Shown here in pieces: positions 25,555-34,734 of a stretch of 64,000 nucleotides of DNA. The position numbers and the translations under genes were made by a program. Under the pieces are notes generated by a model. The model was not told the DNA's origin and made no database searches. It saw nothing but the letters and a program-made list of their open reading frames with translations. The stretch's first letter is position 1; the number at the start of each line of letters is the position of its first letter. The stretch is taken from assembly GCF_021245725.1 (NCBI RefSeq), contig NZ_JAJGSX010000011.1, positions 81,817-145,816 of the forward strand, given 5' to 3'. This DNA comes from Pseudonocardia sp. TRM90224 (GTDB lineage: Bacteria > Actinomycetota > Actinomycetes > Mycobacteriales > Pseudonocardiaceae).

Positions 25555-26952
25555 TCAGGGCAGGATGTCGAGGTACTCCTTGACGTCCCAGTCGGTCACC
25601 GCGGCGCAGAACCGCTCCCACTCGTCACGCTTGTAGTGCTCGAAGACCGTGTACATCTCGCCGGGCAGCGCGCTCTGCACGACCTCGTCGGCCTCCAGCG
25701 CGGCGAGCGCGTCGCCGAGGGTCATCGGGATCTTGCGGACCTCCTTGCCCTCGGCGAGCGCCTCGTAGATGTTGCGCTCCTCCGGCGGGCCGGGGTCGAG
25801 GTTGCGCTTGATGCCGTCGGCCATCGCCTTGATCAACCCGGCCATCGAGAGGTACGGGTTCACCGCGGAGTCGACGGAGCGGTACTCGAACCGGTCGGGC
25901 GAGCTGACTCGCAGCGCCGTCGTCCGGTTCTGGTAGCCCCAGTCGGCGTAGAGCGGTGCCCAGAACCCGGTGTCCCAGAGCCGACGGTAGGAGTTGACGG
26001 TCGGGGAGGTCAGGCAGGTCAGCGCGTTCAGGTGTTCCAGCACACCGCCGATCGCGGCGAGCCCGAGCTTGCTGGGCATGCGGGGGTTGTCGCCCTCGGG
26101 GAGGAACGCGTTGGTGTCGCCCTGCCAGAGCGAGATGTTGTGGTGGCACCCGTTCGCGGAGACGCCGGTGAACGGTTTCGGCATGAAGCAGGGGAACGCA
26201 CCCAGCTCCCTGCCGACCTGCCGGCAGATCTGGCGGTAGGTGGTGAGCCGGTCGGCGGTGTGCTCGGCGCGGTCGAACTGCCAGTTCAGCTCCAGCTGCC
26301 CGGGCGCGTCCTCGTGGTCGCCCTGGATCATGTCCAGGCCCATCGCCGTCGAGTACTCGATCACCTTGTGGATCAGCGGCTGCAGCTCAGCGAACTGGTC
26401 GATGTGGTAGCAGTACGGCTTGGTCATGCCCTCGACGGACGGGGTGCCGTCGGGGTTGAGCTTGAGCCACATCATCTCCGGCTCGGTGCCGGCACGCAGG
26501 TGCAGGCCGGTCTCCTGCTCGAACTCCTTGTGGATCCGCTTGAGGTTGCCGCGGCAGTCGGAGCTCAGGAACGCGCCGGGGTCGACCTCCTCCTCCTTGC
26601 AGCGGAACAGCGTGCAGAACACCCGTGCCGTCTTCGGGTCCCATGGCAGGACGCAGAACGTCTCGGTGTCGGGGAGCCCGACCAGCTCACGCGCCTCCGG
26701 CCCGTACCCGATGTAGTCGCCGTGGCGGTCGATGAACAGGTTCGCCGTTGAGCCGTAGACGAGCTGGAAGCCCTTCTCGGCGAATCGCTCCCAGTGCGCG
26801 GCCGGAGCACCCTTGCCCATGATCCGTCCGGTGACGGAGACGAACTGGTAGTAGATGTACTGCACGCCGCTCTTGTCGATCTCGCGACGCACCCTGGCGA
26901 TGTCCTCGGAACGACCATCGGTGGCCAGGAATTGATCGAGATCGGTGTCCAT
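25555..26952 (-). CDS. gmaS: Glutamine synthetase-family ligase, probable gamma-glutamylmethylamide synthetase
   Basis: 465 residues from ATG 26952 with RBS GGAGGGG. The glutamine synthetase fold is shown by GTEPEMMWLKLN, GDHEDAPGQLELNW (metal ligands), KPFTGVSANGCHHNISLW (ATP/glutamate loop) and RFEYRSVDSAVNPYLSMAGLI. It would join glutamate to methylamine with ATP to give gamma-glutamylmethylamide, the first step of the N-methylglutamate pathway. The ANGCHHN loop differs from housekeeping GlnA, which has GSGMHxH. Position as first gene before mgsABC supports GmaS; ligases for other amines (ethylamine, isopropylamine) are alternatives. Confidence 0.8.
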   Translation of the reverse strand: MDTDLDQFLATDGRSEDIARVRREIDKSGVQYIYYQFVSVTGRIMGKGAPAAHWERFAEKGFQLVYGSTANLFIDRHGDYIGYGPEARELVGLPDTETFCVLPWDPKTARVFCTLFRCKEEEVDPGAFLSSDCRGNLKRIHKEFEQETGLHLRAGTEPEMMWLKLNPDGTPSVEGMTKPYCYHIDQFAELQPLIHKVIEYSTAMGLDMIQGDHEDAPGQLELNWQFDRAEHTADRLTTYRQICRQVGRELGAFPCFMPKPFTGVSANGCHHNISLWQGDTNAFLPEGDNPRMPSKLGLAAIGGVLEHLNALTCLTSPTVNSYRRLWDTGFWAPLYADWGYQNRTTALRVSSPDRFEYRSVDSAVNPYLSMAGLIKAMADGIKRNLDPGPPEERNIYEALAEGKEVRKIPMTLGDALAALEADEVVQSALPGEMYTVFEHYKRDEWERFCAAVTDWDVKEYLDILP

Positions 26953-27039
26953 GAAACCCCTCCACATCGAGCGCCGGTGCTGCCGTGGGAGTTCTGCGAT
27001 CCGTGTGGGATCCCCTCGAGATCCACGGACAGTAAACCG

Positions 27040-27058
27040 TGTCTCGTGTGACGAGACA
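27040..27058. promoter_or_regulatory. Candidate operator between gmaS and the XRE-cupin regulator
   Basis: Perfect inverted repeat of 8-bp arms, TGTCTCGT-GTG-ACGAGACA, in the 139-bp divergent gap. It lies 34 bp upstream of the regulator start and 88 bp from gmaS, the right place to control both directions. Confidence 0.65.
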
Positions 27059-27091
27059 ACGGGGAAGTAGTTGTGCGCTACCGTTGACACC

Positions 27092-27754
27092 GTGAGCATC
27101 GAGGCGGTAACCGAGGGGGACGACCCGGTCGATGACAGGGCCGATGACCGGGCCGACCACCGGGCCGACGACCGGCCCGGTAGCGGGCTCGAGGAGTCGC
27201 TGGCGACCGTCATCGCCGAGCGGGTGCGCGAGTTCCGGCTGCGGCACGGGTGGACGGTCGGGCGCCTCGCCGACGAGTGCGGGCTGTCCAAGAGCATGCT
27301 CTCCAAGATCGAGAACGCCCAGACGTCGCCGAGCCTCGCGACGATCGCGCGGCTGTCGGAGGCTCTCGCGGTGCCGGTCACGGCGTTCTTCCGGGGGCTG
27401 TCGGAGGAGCAGGACGTCATCCTGGTCAAGGCCGGCGGCGGGCTGGACATCCAGCACCGCGGCTCGGAGCGCGGCCAGCGCTACCAGACCCTCGGAACGA
27501 TGCGGGCGCCGCACGACAGCCTCGAGTCGATGCTTGTGACGCTCACCGAACGGGCCGACGCCTTCCCGCTCTACCAGCACGCCGGCACCGAGCTCATCTT
27601 CATGATCAGCGGGAAGATGGAGTACTGCTACGGCAACACCCGCTACGTGCTGGAGGCCGGCGACACCCTGCAGTTCGTCGGCGAGGTGACGCACGGGCCC
27701 GGCGAGCTGATCCAGCTCCCCATCCAGTTCCTCGCGGTCAAGGCCCGCGCGTAG
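27092..27754 (+). CDS. XRE-cupin transcriptional regulator
   Basis: 220 residues from GTG 27092 (an upstream in-frame TTG 27071 is less likely). Residues about 8-25 are an acidic low-complexity stretch of Asp-Arg-Ala-Asp units from an 18-bp DNA repeat. The helix-turn-helix follows (about 35-95: VGRLADECGLSKSMLSKIENAQTSPS split over two helices), then a cupin effector domain (about 140-218). This class of regulator controls amine and amino acid breakdown genes, often with the pathway substrate as ligand. It sits between gmaS-mgsABC and sox, so it probably controls both. Confidence 0.88.
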   Translation: MSIEAVTEGDDPVDDRADDRADHRADDRPGSGLEESLATVIAERVREFRLRHGWTVGRLADECGLSKSMLSKIENAQTSPSLATIARLSEALAVPVTAFFRGLSEEQDVILVKAGGGLDIQHRGSERGQRYQTLGTMRAPHDSLESMLVTLTERADAFPLYQHAGTELIFMISGKMEYCYGNTRYVLEAGDTLQFVGEVTHGPGELIQLPIQFLAVKARA

Positions 27755-27794
27755 CCCACCGGCCCACCGCCCCGCGGCGCGCCCGCCCAGGGGA

Positions 27795-27850
27795 GGGCAG
27801 GAAAGCCACTTTCCTGCCCCCACAGGGCCGGAAAGTGGCTTTCCTGCCCT
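27795..27850. terminator. Intergenic hairpin, family C copy 2
   Basis: A 56-bp nested palindrome nearly identical to 13654-13709, after the regulator stop and before the soxB promoter region. Likely terminates the regulator transcript. Confidence 0.6.
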
Positions 27851-27902
27851 CGCGGGTGCGTCGGCTGCGCGCACCGCGAGCCGCAGAAGCCTGTGCACTG
27901 TG

Positions 27903-27919
27903 GGTGGACAAGGTCCACC
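27903..27919. promoter_or_regulatory. Candidate operator upstream of soxB
   Basis: Perfect palindrome GGTGGAC-AAG-GTCCACC, 51 bp before the soxB GTG. It has the same geometry of 7-bp arms and 3-bp spacer as the site at 27040-27058, but a different sequence, so a second regulator or a relaxed site for the same one is possible. Confidence 0.5.
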
Positions 27920-27969
27920 GTTGCTGAGTATGGTCCCCGTCACTGGCCGCCGAGCGAGAGGCTTGTGGC

Positions 27970-29229
27970 GTGATCGATCGCAACGGCAAGTACTCCGCGA
28001 TCAGCCTGATCACCCATGGGTTGCGCAAATCGGAATGGCCGCGCGCGTGGCGCGCGCACGATCTCCGCAAGAGCTACGACGTCGTCGTCATCGGCGGCGG
28101 CGTGCACGGTCTGGCCACCGCCTATTACCTCGCGAAGAACCACGGCATCACGAATGTCGCGGTGCTCGACAAGGGGTATCTGGGCGGCGGCGGCTCGGGC
28201 CGCAACACCGCGATCCTGCGCTCCAACTACCTCACACCCGAGGGCGTCCGGTTCTACGACCGCTCGCTGGAGCTGTACCGCCACCTCGCGGCCGACCTGA
28301 ACTTCAACGTCATGTTCTCCCGGCGCGGGCACCTCACCCTGGCCCACAACGACGGCTCGCTGCGCACCATGCGCTGGCGCGCCGAGGTCAACAAGCTGCA
28401 GGGCATCGACTCGCAGGTGATCGATCCGGCGCAGGTCAAGGAACTGGTCCCGCACCTGGACACGTCCGACGAGACCCGCTACCCGATCCTGGGCGCGCTC
28501 TACCACCCACCGGGCGGCATCATCCGCCACGACGCCGTGGTCTGGGGCTATGCCCGCGCCGCCGACCGGCTCGGGGTGCACCTGCACCAGAAGACCGAGG
28601 TCACCGGCATCGACGTGGTGAACGAGAGGGTCACCGGCGTCCGGACGAACCGCGGCGCGATCTCCGCGCCGATCGTCGTGAACTGCACAGCCGGCTGGTC
28701 GACCCTCATCTCCGACATGGCAGGCGTGCGCACCCCGGTCCAGACGTTCCCGCTGCAGGCCGCGGTCACCGAGCCGGTGCGCCCGTTCCTGCACGCCGTG
28801 GTCGTCTCCGGCACCCTGCACGTCTACGTCAGTCAGACCGACCGGGGTGAGCTCGTGTTCGGCGCGAGCGTCGACCCGTTCCAGTCGTACTCGATGCGCG
28901 GCTCCCTCGAGTTCGTCGAGGGGCTCGCCGCGCACGTCCTGGAGCTCATGCCGGGCCTGTCGCAGATGCGGCTGCTGCGGCAGTGGGCCGGGCTCTGCGA
29001 CATGACGCCCGACTACTCGCCGATCATGGGCACGACCCCCGTCGAGGGTTTCTACCTGGACGTCGGGTGGGGCACCTACGGCTTCAAGGCAGGCCCGGTG
29101 TCGGGCGAGTCGATGGCGCAGGCGATCGCCACCCGCTCGACCCCGGAGATCATCTCGGCGTTCGGACTCGACCGGTTCGCCGAGGGCGAGCTGGTGGGGG
29201 AGAAGGGCGCAGCAGCCGTCGGGCACTAG
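27970..29229 (+). CDS. soxB: Sarcosine oxidase beta subunit family (possible N-methylglutamate dehydrogenase subunit A)
   Basis: FAD/FMN flavoprotein, 419 residues. The dinucleotide motif VVVIGGGVHGLATAYYLA lies near 38. RHDAVVWGYARAA near 177 matches the region of heterotetrameric sarcosine oxidase where a His carries covalent FMN. It oxidises an N-methyl amino acid, with the methyl group leaving as methylene-THF through the alpha subunit. Sarcosine oxidase and N-methylglutamate dehydrogenase (MgdABCD) are homologous and cannot be separated by eye; the adjacent gmaS-mgsABC operon argues for N-methylglutamate. Confidence 0.85.
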   Translation: MIDRNGKYSAISLITHGLRKSEWPRAWRAHDLRKSYDVVVIGGGVHGLATAYYLAKNHGITNVAVLDKGYLGGGGSGRNTAILRSNYLTPEGVRFYDRSLELYRHLAADLNFNVMFSRRGHLTLAHNDGSLRTMRWRAEVNKLQGIDSQVIDPAQVKELVPHLDTSDETRYPILGALYHPPGGIIRHDAVVWGYARAADRLGVHLHQKTEVTGIDVVNERVTGVRTNRGAISAPIVVNCTAGWSTLISDMAGVRTPVQTFPLQAAVTEPVRPFLHAVVVSGTLHVYVSQTDRGELVFGASVDPFQSYSMRGSLEFVEGLAAHVLELMPGLSQMRLLRQWAGLCDMTPDYSPIMGTTPVEGFYLDVGWGTYGFKAGPVSGESMAQAIATRSTPEIISAFGLDRFAEGELVGEKGAAAVGH

Positions 29230-29244
29230 AGCGTCTGGAGGATC

Positions 29245-29487
29245 ATGATCGAGCTGCCCTGCCCGTGGTGCGGGCCGCGTGGTGTGAGCGAGTTCCGCTA
29301 CGTGGGCGAGGGCGCCACCCGCCCCGACCCCGCCACGGCCACCCCGCAGGAGTGGCGCGCCTACCTCTACCTGCACGAGAACGCCCGCGGCTGGGTGCGT
29401 GAGAACTGGTACCACACCGCCGGCTGCCGCCGGTTCTTCAAGCTCGAGCGCGAAACGGAGTCCAACGAGACCCGGGCGGCGACATGA
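29245..29487 (+). CDS. soxD: Sarcosine oxidase delta subunit family
   Basis: Small zinc-binding subunit, 80 residues. Zinc ligands are visible: CPWCG at residues 6-9, and a His and Cys in WYHTAGCRRFF near 61-65. YLHENARGWVRENWYH is the family signature. It lies 15 bp after soxB and overlaps soxA as ATGA. It joins the interface between beta and alpha subunits; the N-methylglutamate dehydrogenase equivalent is MgdB. Confidence 0.9.
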   Translation: MIELPCPWCGPRGVSEFRYVGEGATRPDPATATPQEWRAYLYLHENARGWVRENWYHTAGCRRFFKLERETESNETRAAT

Positions 29488-32400
29488 CCTCCCACCGGCT
29501 CACGCGCCAGCAGGGTGAGGTCATCGACCGCGCCCGCACCATCGCGTTCACCTGGAACGGCCGCAACGTCACCGCCCACCCCGGCGACACGATCGTCTCC
29601 GCGCTCGCGGCCGCCGGCGAACGCGTGTTCTCCCGCAGCTTCAAGTACCACCGCCCGCGCGGCCTGCTCACCGCCAGCTACCACGACCCCGGCACGATCC
29701 TGCAGGTCGACGACGAGCCCAACGTCCGCGCCGCGCACCGGCTCGCCACCCCCGGCATCGCGGTGTCGTCGCAGAACACCTGGCCGTCGCTGAAGCTCGA
29801 CGTCAAGGCCGTCAACCAGGTCGTCGGCCGGTTCCTCGCGCCGGGCTTCTACTACAAGACCTTCATCCAGCCCGAGCGGCTCTGGCCGGTCTACGAGAAG
29901 GTGCTCGCCCGGTTCGCCCACGCCGGCCGCATCTCCGGCAACGCCCCGCACCTGCAGTCGCACAAGCGGTTCGCCCACCCCGACGTGCTCGTCGCCGGCG
30001 GCGGCCCCGCGGGCATCACGGCCGCGCTCGCAGCCGCCCGGGCCGGCGCGCGCGTCATGCTCGTCGAGGAGGAGCACCAGCTGGGCGGGCACCTGCGCTG
30101 GGGCGGCTCCGCCGAGCTCGCGCGCCTCGCCGAGCTGCGGGCCGCCGTCGCTGCCGAGCCGGGCATCGAGGTGCTCTTCGACTCCGCCGTGCTCGGGCGC
30201 TACGACGGCAACTGGATCGCCGTCGTCGAGCGCGAACACGGCCACGAACGCCTGGTCAAGGCCCGCGCGGGCACGCTCGTCGTGGCGCCGGGGCTGATCG
30301 AGCGGCCGTACGTGTTCGCCGGTAACGACCTGCCTGGCGTGATGCTCTCGACCGCCGCCCGGCGGCTGATCAACTTGTACGCCGTGCGGCCCGGCGACCG
30401 CGCGGTTGTGCTCACCGCCAACGCCGACGGCGACGCCGTCGTCGCCGACCTGCGCCGAGCCGGTGTCGACGTCGCCCGGATCGTGGACGCCCGCCGCGGC
30501 GAGGACGTCGTGCGCGCGCACGGCCGCGGCCGCCTGCGTGCGGTCGAGCTGGCCGACGGCCGCAGGATCGAGGCAGACCTGCTGGTCACCGCCACCGGGT
30601 GGACCGCCCCGACCGCGCTGGTCAACCAGGCCGGCGACCGCCCGGTGTACGTCCCGCGCGCCGCCCGGTTCGTCCCCGGCCGCGACCTGCCCGAATCAGT
30701 GCTGGTCGCGGGCGGGCTGGCCGGCGACGGCAGCCTCGACGAGCTGTGCGGGCACGCCGACGCCGTCGGCGGCGAGGCCGCCCGCCGCGCGCTGGCCCAC
30801 CGCGCGCGCAAGCTCTCGGTGCTGCCGACCCGCACGGGGCCCGCGCCGGAACCGGCCCAGCGGGACGCGTCGCCGATCGCGGCGCTGCCGCTCGACGAGC
30901 ACCCCGAGCTCTTCCGCGGCCGGACCCACGGGATCGTCGACTTCTCCGAGGACGTCTCCTCCGCCGACATCTTCACCGCGGCGAAGGAGGGCTACGACTC
31001 GGTCGAGCTGCTCAAGCGCTACACGACCGCGACGATGGGCCCCGCCCAGGGCAAGCTGGAGACGGTCAACACCGTCGAGGTGCTCGCCGAGGCCACCGGC
31101 TCCACCATCGCCGAGACCGGCACCACGACCTGGCGGCCGGTGCACGTGCCGGTGACCTTGGGCGCGCTCGCCGGGCGGATCAGCGAGCCGGTGCGGCGCT
31201 CCCCGATGCAGGCCGCGCACGAGCGACTGGGCGCGCGGCCGCTCGTCGCCGGCCAGTGGATCCGGCCCGACCACTACGGCGACCCGGTCGCCGAGGCGCG
31301 CGCGGTGCGCGAGTCGGTCGGGATCATCGACGTGACCCCGATCGGCAAGCTCGACCTGCGCGGCCCCGACGTCGCACAGCTGCTCAACCTGCTCTACGTC
31401 AACAAGTGGTCGAAGCTCGCAGTCGGGCGCGTCCGCTACGGCGTGATGTGCGCCGAGGACGGCGTGGTCTTCGACGACGGCGTCACCGGACGGCTGGGTG
31501 AGGACCACTACCTGATGTCCACGACGTCCTCGGGCGCCGCGGCCGTGTGGGAGTGGGTCGAGAACTGGCTGCAGACCGAACGCCCGCAGTGGAAGGTCCA
31601 CGTCACGCCGCTGACCACGGCGTACGCGAGCATCAACGTCGCCGGGCCGCGCTCGCGCGAGCTGGTCGGCCGCCTCGTCGAGGACGTCGACCTGGCCGAG
31701 GACGCCTTCGGCTACATGAACGTGCGCACCGGGCGCCTCGCCGGCGTCGACGGCTGCGTGCTGTGGCGGATCGGCTTCACCGGTGAGCTCTCCTACGAGC
31801 TGCACGTGCCCGCCGGGTACGGGCTGCACGTCTGGGAGGCGCTGCTGGAGCACGGCGCCGACCTCGGCGTCCGCCCGTTCGGTGTGGAGGCGCAGCGCAT
31901 CCTGCGGCTGGAGAAGGGCCACTTCATCGTCGGGCAGGACACCGACGGCCTGACCAGGGCGTTCAGCGCTGGGCTCGACTGGGCGGTGAAGCTCGACAAG
32001 GACGACTTCGCCGGCCGGCCCGAGCTCGTGTGGCAGGAGAAGTCGGGCGGCGGACCGCGGCTGGTCGGGCTGCAGCCGGTCGACGGGTCGGTGGTGCCGC
32101 CCGAGGCGAGCCAGATCGTGATCGACGAGCGGATCGTCGGGCGGGTCACGTCCAGCCGGATGTCGCCGACGCTGCGCCGCTCCGTGTGCCTCGCCCAGCT
32201 CGACGCCCCGCTCGCCGTGCCCGGCACCGAGGTGACGGTGCTGCTGCCGGACGGGCGCCGGGTGCCGGCGCGCGTCACCGAGCACCACGCGCACGTCGAC
32301 CCGGAGGGCAACCGGCTGCGCGGCACGTCCGACGAACCGGTCGGGCCGGTCCGCGAGACCGGGACCGCGACGCTGCGCAGCCCGCTCGAAGCGCCGACCC

Positions 32401-32981
32401 GCGCGGTCGGCTCGGCCGCGCCGTGCGAAGCGACCGTCACCGACCTGTCGCACCTGACGAAGGTGCACGTCAGGGCCCCGCACGGGGGTGCGGTCGGCGC
32501 GGCGCTCGGCATCGCCTTCGGTCGCGCGGTCCGCGATGAGCACGGTGCGCTCGTCGTCGGTTCGGGGCCGGGGGAGTGGCTGGTGCTCGCCGAGCCCACC
32601 GACGTCGGCGCAGCCGAGCGGGTCGCTGCGAAGGTGGACGTGCCGGACGAGTTCGTCTCCGTCGTCGACCTGACCCACGGCCGGGCGATGCTGCGGATCG
32701 CCGGCCCGCGTGCGGCAGACGTCTTGGCGAAGGTGTGCGCGATCGACCTCTCCGACGACGTGACCCCCGACGGGGCCGCGCTGCGGACGTCCATCGCAAA
32801 AGTCGTCACGGACCTCGTCCGCACCGATCTTGCTCGCACCGATCTTCCCGGCGAGCGTGGCTTCGTGCTGCACTGCGAGCGCTCGTCGGGCCAGTACCTG
32901 CTCGACGCGCTGCTCGATGCCGGCGAGGAGTTCGGCATCCAATTCGACAGTAGGAGCGACGACGGTGCCCTTCCCGAGTGA
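29484..32981 (+). CDS. soxA: Sarcosine oxidase alpha subunit fused to gamma subunit (SoxA-SoxG)
   Basis: 1165 residues, about 200 more than a usual SoxA. Order: N-terminal ferredoxin-like segment (RSFKYHRPRGLLTASYHDPG), a pyridine-nucleotide/FAD domain (VLVAGGGPAGITAALAAA near 173), a Cys-poor middle part, a GcvT-like THF-binding domain (about 590-960), and from about 970 a region equal to the gamma subunit (ATVTDLSHLTKVHVRAPHG ... VDLTHGRAMLRIAGPRAADVLAK). No separate soxG exists in the window, so the fusion probably replaces it. A short repeat encodes (V/A)RTDL units near 1115. Methylene-THF formed here feeds fhs and folate metabolism. Confidence 0.88.
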   Translation: MTSHRLTRQQGEVIDRARTIAFTWNGRNVTAHPGDTIVSALAAAGERVFSRSFKYHRPRGLLTASYHDPGTILQVDDEPNVRAAHRLATPGIAVSSQNTWPSLKLDVKAVNQVVGRFLAPGFYYKTFIQPERLWPVYEKVLARFAHAGRISGNAPHLQSHKRFAHPDVLVAGGGPAGITAALAAARAGARVMLVEEEHQLGGHLRWGGSAELARLAELRAAVAAEPGIEVLFDSAVLGRYDGNWIAVVEREHGHERLVKARAGTLVVAPGLIERPYVFAGNDLPGVMLSTAARRLINLYAVRPGDRAVVLTANADGDAVVADLRRAGVDVARIVDARRGEDVVRAHGRGRLRAVELADGRRIEADLLVTATGWTAPTALVNQAGDRPVYVPRAARFVPGRDLPESVLVAGGLAGDGSLDELCGHADAVGGEAARRALAHRARKLSVLPTRTGPAPEPAQRDASPIAALPLDEHPELFRGRTHGIVDFSEDVSSADIFTAAKEGYDSVELLKRYTTATMGPAQGKLETVNTVEVLAEATGSTIAETGTTTWRPVHVPVTLGALAGRISEPVRRSPMQAAHERLGARPLVAGQWIRPDHYGDPVAEARAVRESVGIIDVTPIGKLDLRGPDVAQLLNLLYVNKWSKLAVGRVRYGVMCAEDGVVFDDGVTGRLGEDHYLMSTTSSGAAAVWEWVENWLQTERPQWKVHVTPLTTAYASINVAGPRSRELVGRLVEDVDLAEDAFGYMNVRTGRLAGVDGCVLWRIGFTGELSYELHVPAGYGLHVWEALLEHGADLGVRPFGVEAQRILRLEKGHFIVGQDTDGLTRAFSAGLDWAVKLDKDDFAGRPELVWQEKSGGGPRLVGLQPVDGSVVPPEASQIVIDERIVGRVTSSRMSPTLRRSVCLAQLDAPLAVPGTEVTVLLPDGRRVPARVTEHHAHVDPEGNRLRGTSDEPVGPVRETGTATLRSPLEAPTRAVGSAAPCEATVTDLSHLTKVHVRAPHGGAVGAALGIAFGRAVRDEHGALVVGSGPGEWLVLAEPTDVGAAERVAAKVDVPDEFVSVVDLTHGRAMLRIAGPRAADVLAKVCAIDLSDDVTPDGAALRTSIAKVVTDLVRTDLARTDLPGERGFVLHCERSSGQYLLDALLDAGEEFGIQFDSRSDDGALPE

Positions 32982-34662
32982 CCTGGAGATCGCCCGCGGG
33001 GCGTCCTTGAAGCCGATCGAGGACGTCGCGGGGGAGATGGGCATCGACGCCCACCTGCTGGAGCCGTACGGCCGGGACGTGCTGAAGATCAGGCTGGAGG
33101 CGATCGAGGCGCTGGCCGACCGGCCGCGCGCCAAGTACGTGGTGGTATCGGCGGTGACGCCGACCCCGCTCGGCGAGGGCAAGACCACGACGACGGTCGG
33201 GCTCGGCCAGGCCATGCGGCACATCGGCAAGCGGGCGACCGTCGCGATCCGGCAGCCGTCGATGGGCCCGACGTTCGGGATCAAGGGCGGCGCGGCCGGC
33301 GGTGGTTACTCGCAGGTGGTGCCGATGGAGACGCTCAACCTGCACCTCACCGGCGATTTCCACGCCGTCACCTCGGCGCACAACATGCTCTCCGCCGTGC
33401 TGGACAACCACCTGTTCCAGGGCAACGAGTCGGGGCTGGACCCGCACAACATCACCTGGCGGCGGGTGCTGGACGTCAACGATCGGGTGCTGCGCAACGT
33501 GATCGTCGGGCTCGGCTCGAAGATGGACGGGATCCCGCGCCAGACCGGTTTCGACATCACCGCGGCCTCGGAGGTCATGGCGATCTTCGCGCTGGCCCGC
33601 TCGGTGCCGGAGATGCGCAAGCGGTTCGGCCGGATCGTCGTCGGCTACACCAACTCCGGCACTCCCGTCACCGCGGAGGACATCGGCGGTGCCGGGGCGA
33701 TGGCCGTGATCATGCGCGAGGCGCTGAAGCCGAACCTGCTGCAGACGCTGGAGAACACGCCGGTGCTCGTGCACGCCGGCCCCTTCGGCAACATCGCCCA
33801 CGGCAACTCGTCGGTCGTGGCCGACCTGATCGGCATCCACGCGGGCGACTTCCTGGTCACCGAGGCCGGTTTCGGCGCCGACATGGGCGCCGAGCGCTTC
33901 TTCAACATCAAGTGCCGGGCGTCGGGGCTCACCCCGGACGCCGCCGTGGTCGTCGCGACCGTGCGGGCGCTCAAGGCGCACTCCGGCAAGCACAAGATCG
34001 TGGCCGGCAAGCCGCTCCCGGAGGCGCTGTTCGCGGAGAACCCCGACGAGGTGCACATCGGCGGCGCCAACCTGCGCAAGCAGATCGAGAACATCCGGCT
34101 GCACGGCGTCTCACCGGTGGTGGCGATCAACGCCTTCCCCGGCGACCACCCGTCGGAGCACGAGGCGATCCGGCAGATCGCCGAGGAGATGGGTGCCCGC
34201 TCGGCCGTCTGCACGCACTTCGCGGAGGGCGGCAAGGGCGCCACCGAGCTGGCCGAGGCGGTCGCGGAGGCCGCGAACGAGCCGTCGGACTTCCAGTTCC
34301 TCTACCCCGACTCGGCATCGCTGCGGGAGAAGATCGAGACGGTCGCGCGCAAGGTGTACGGCGCCGACGGCGTCGACTACGACATGTCGGCGTCGCGCCA
34401 GATCGACGCCTACGAGCGCAACGGCTTCGGCGACCTGCCCGTCTGCATCGCCAAGACGCACCTCTCGATCTCGTCGGACGCCTCGCTGAAGGGCGCCCCG
34501 ACGGGCTGGCGGCTGCCCGTCCGGGAGGTGCGGGCCTCGGTCGGCGCGGGGTTCATCTACCCGATCTGCGGCGACATGCGCACGATGCCCGGCCTCGGCG
34601 CGCACCCCGCCGCGCACACCATCGACATCGACGAGGAGGGACAGATCGTGGGCCTGTCCTGA
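32965..34662 (+). CDS. fhs: Formate-tetrahydrofolate ligase
   Basis: ATP-dependent ligase, 565 residues from GTG 32965 (GGAG 8 nt upstream), overlapping the end of soxA by 17 bp. The P-loop TPLGEGKTTTTVGLGQ lies near 65, and PSMGPTFGIKGGAAGGGYSQV and NIKCRASGL are family signatures. It interconverts formate and 10-formyl-THF. Running backwards it makes ATP and formate from the one-carbon units released by sox and tdm, as in marine methylamine degraders; forwards it supplies formyl-THF. Confidence 0.95.
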   Translation: MPFPSDLEIARGASLKPIEDVAGEMGIDAHLLEPYGRDVLKIRLEAIEALADRPRAKYVVVSAVTPTPLGEGKTTTTVGLGQAMRHIGKRATVAIRQPSMGPTFGIKGGAAGGGYSQVVPMETLNLHLTGDFHAVTSAHNMLSAVLDNHLFQGNESGLDPHNITWRRVLDVNDRVLRNVIVGLGSKMDGIPRQTGFDITAASEVMAIFALARSVPEMRKRFGRIVVGYTNSGTPVTAEDIGGAGAMAVIMREALKPNLLQTLENTPVLVHAGPFGNIAHGNSSVVADLIGIHAGDFLVTEAGFGADMGAERFFNIKCRASGLTPDAAVVVATVRALKAHSGKHKIVAGKPLPEALFAENPDEVHIGGANLRKQIENIRLHGVSPVVAINAFPGDHPSEHEAIRQIAEEMGARSAVCTHFAEGGKGATELAEAVAEAANEPSDFQFLYPDSASLREKIETVARKVYGADGVDYDMSASRQIDAYERNGFGDLPVCIAKTHLSISSDASLKGAPTGWRLPVREVRASVGAGFIYPICGDMRTMPGLGAHPAAHTIDIDEEGQIVGLS

Positions 34663-34734
34663 AGGACAGGGCTGTCGCACCGACGGAAATGTGGTAAGAC
34701 CCTTGTGTCAGATGAACGGGCACAGGGAGGAATC

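Noticed and set aside
25555..26952. Housekeeping glutamine synthetase
   Set aside because: The ATP/glutamate loop departs from GlnA and the gene heads an mgsABC operon, so a gamma-glutamylamide synthetase is more likely.
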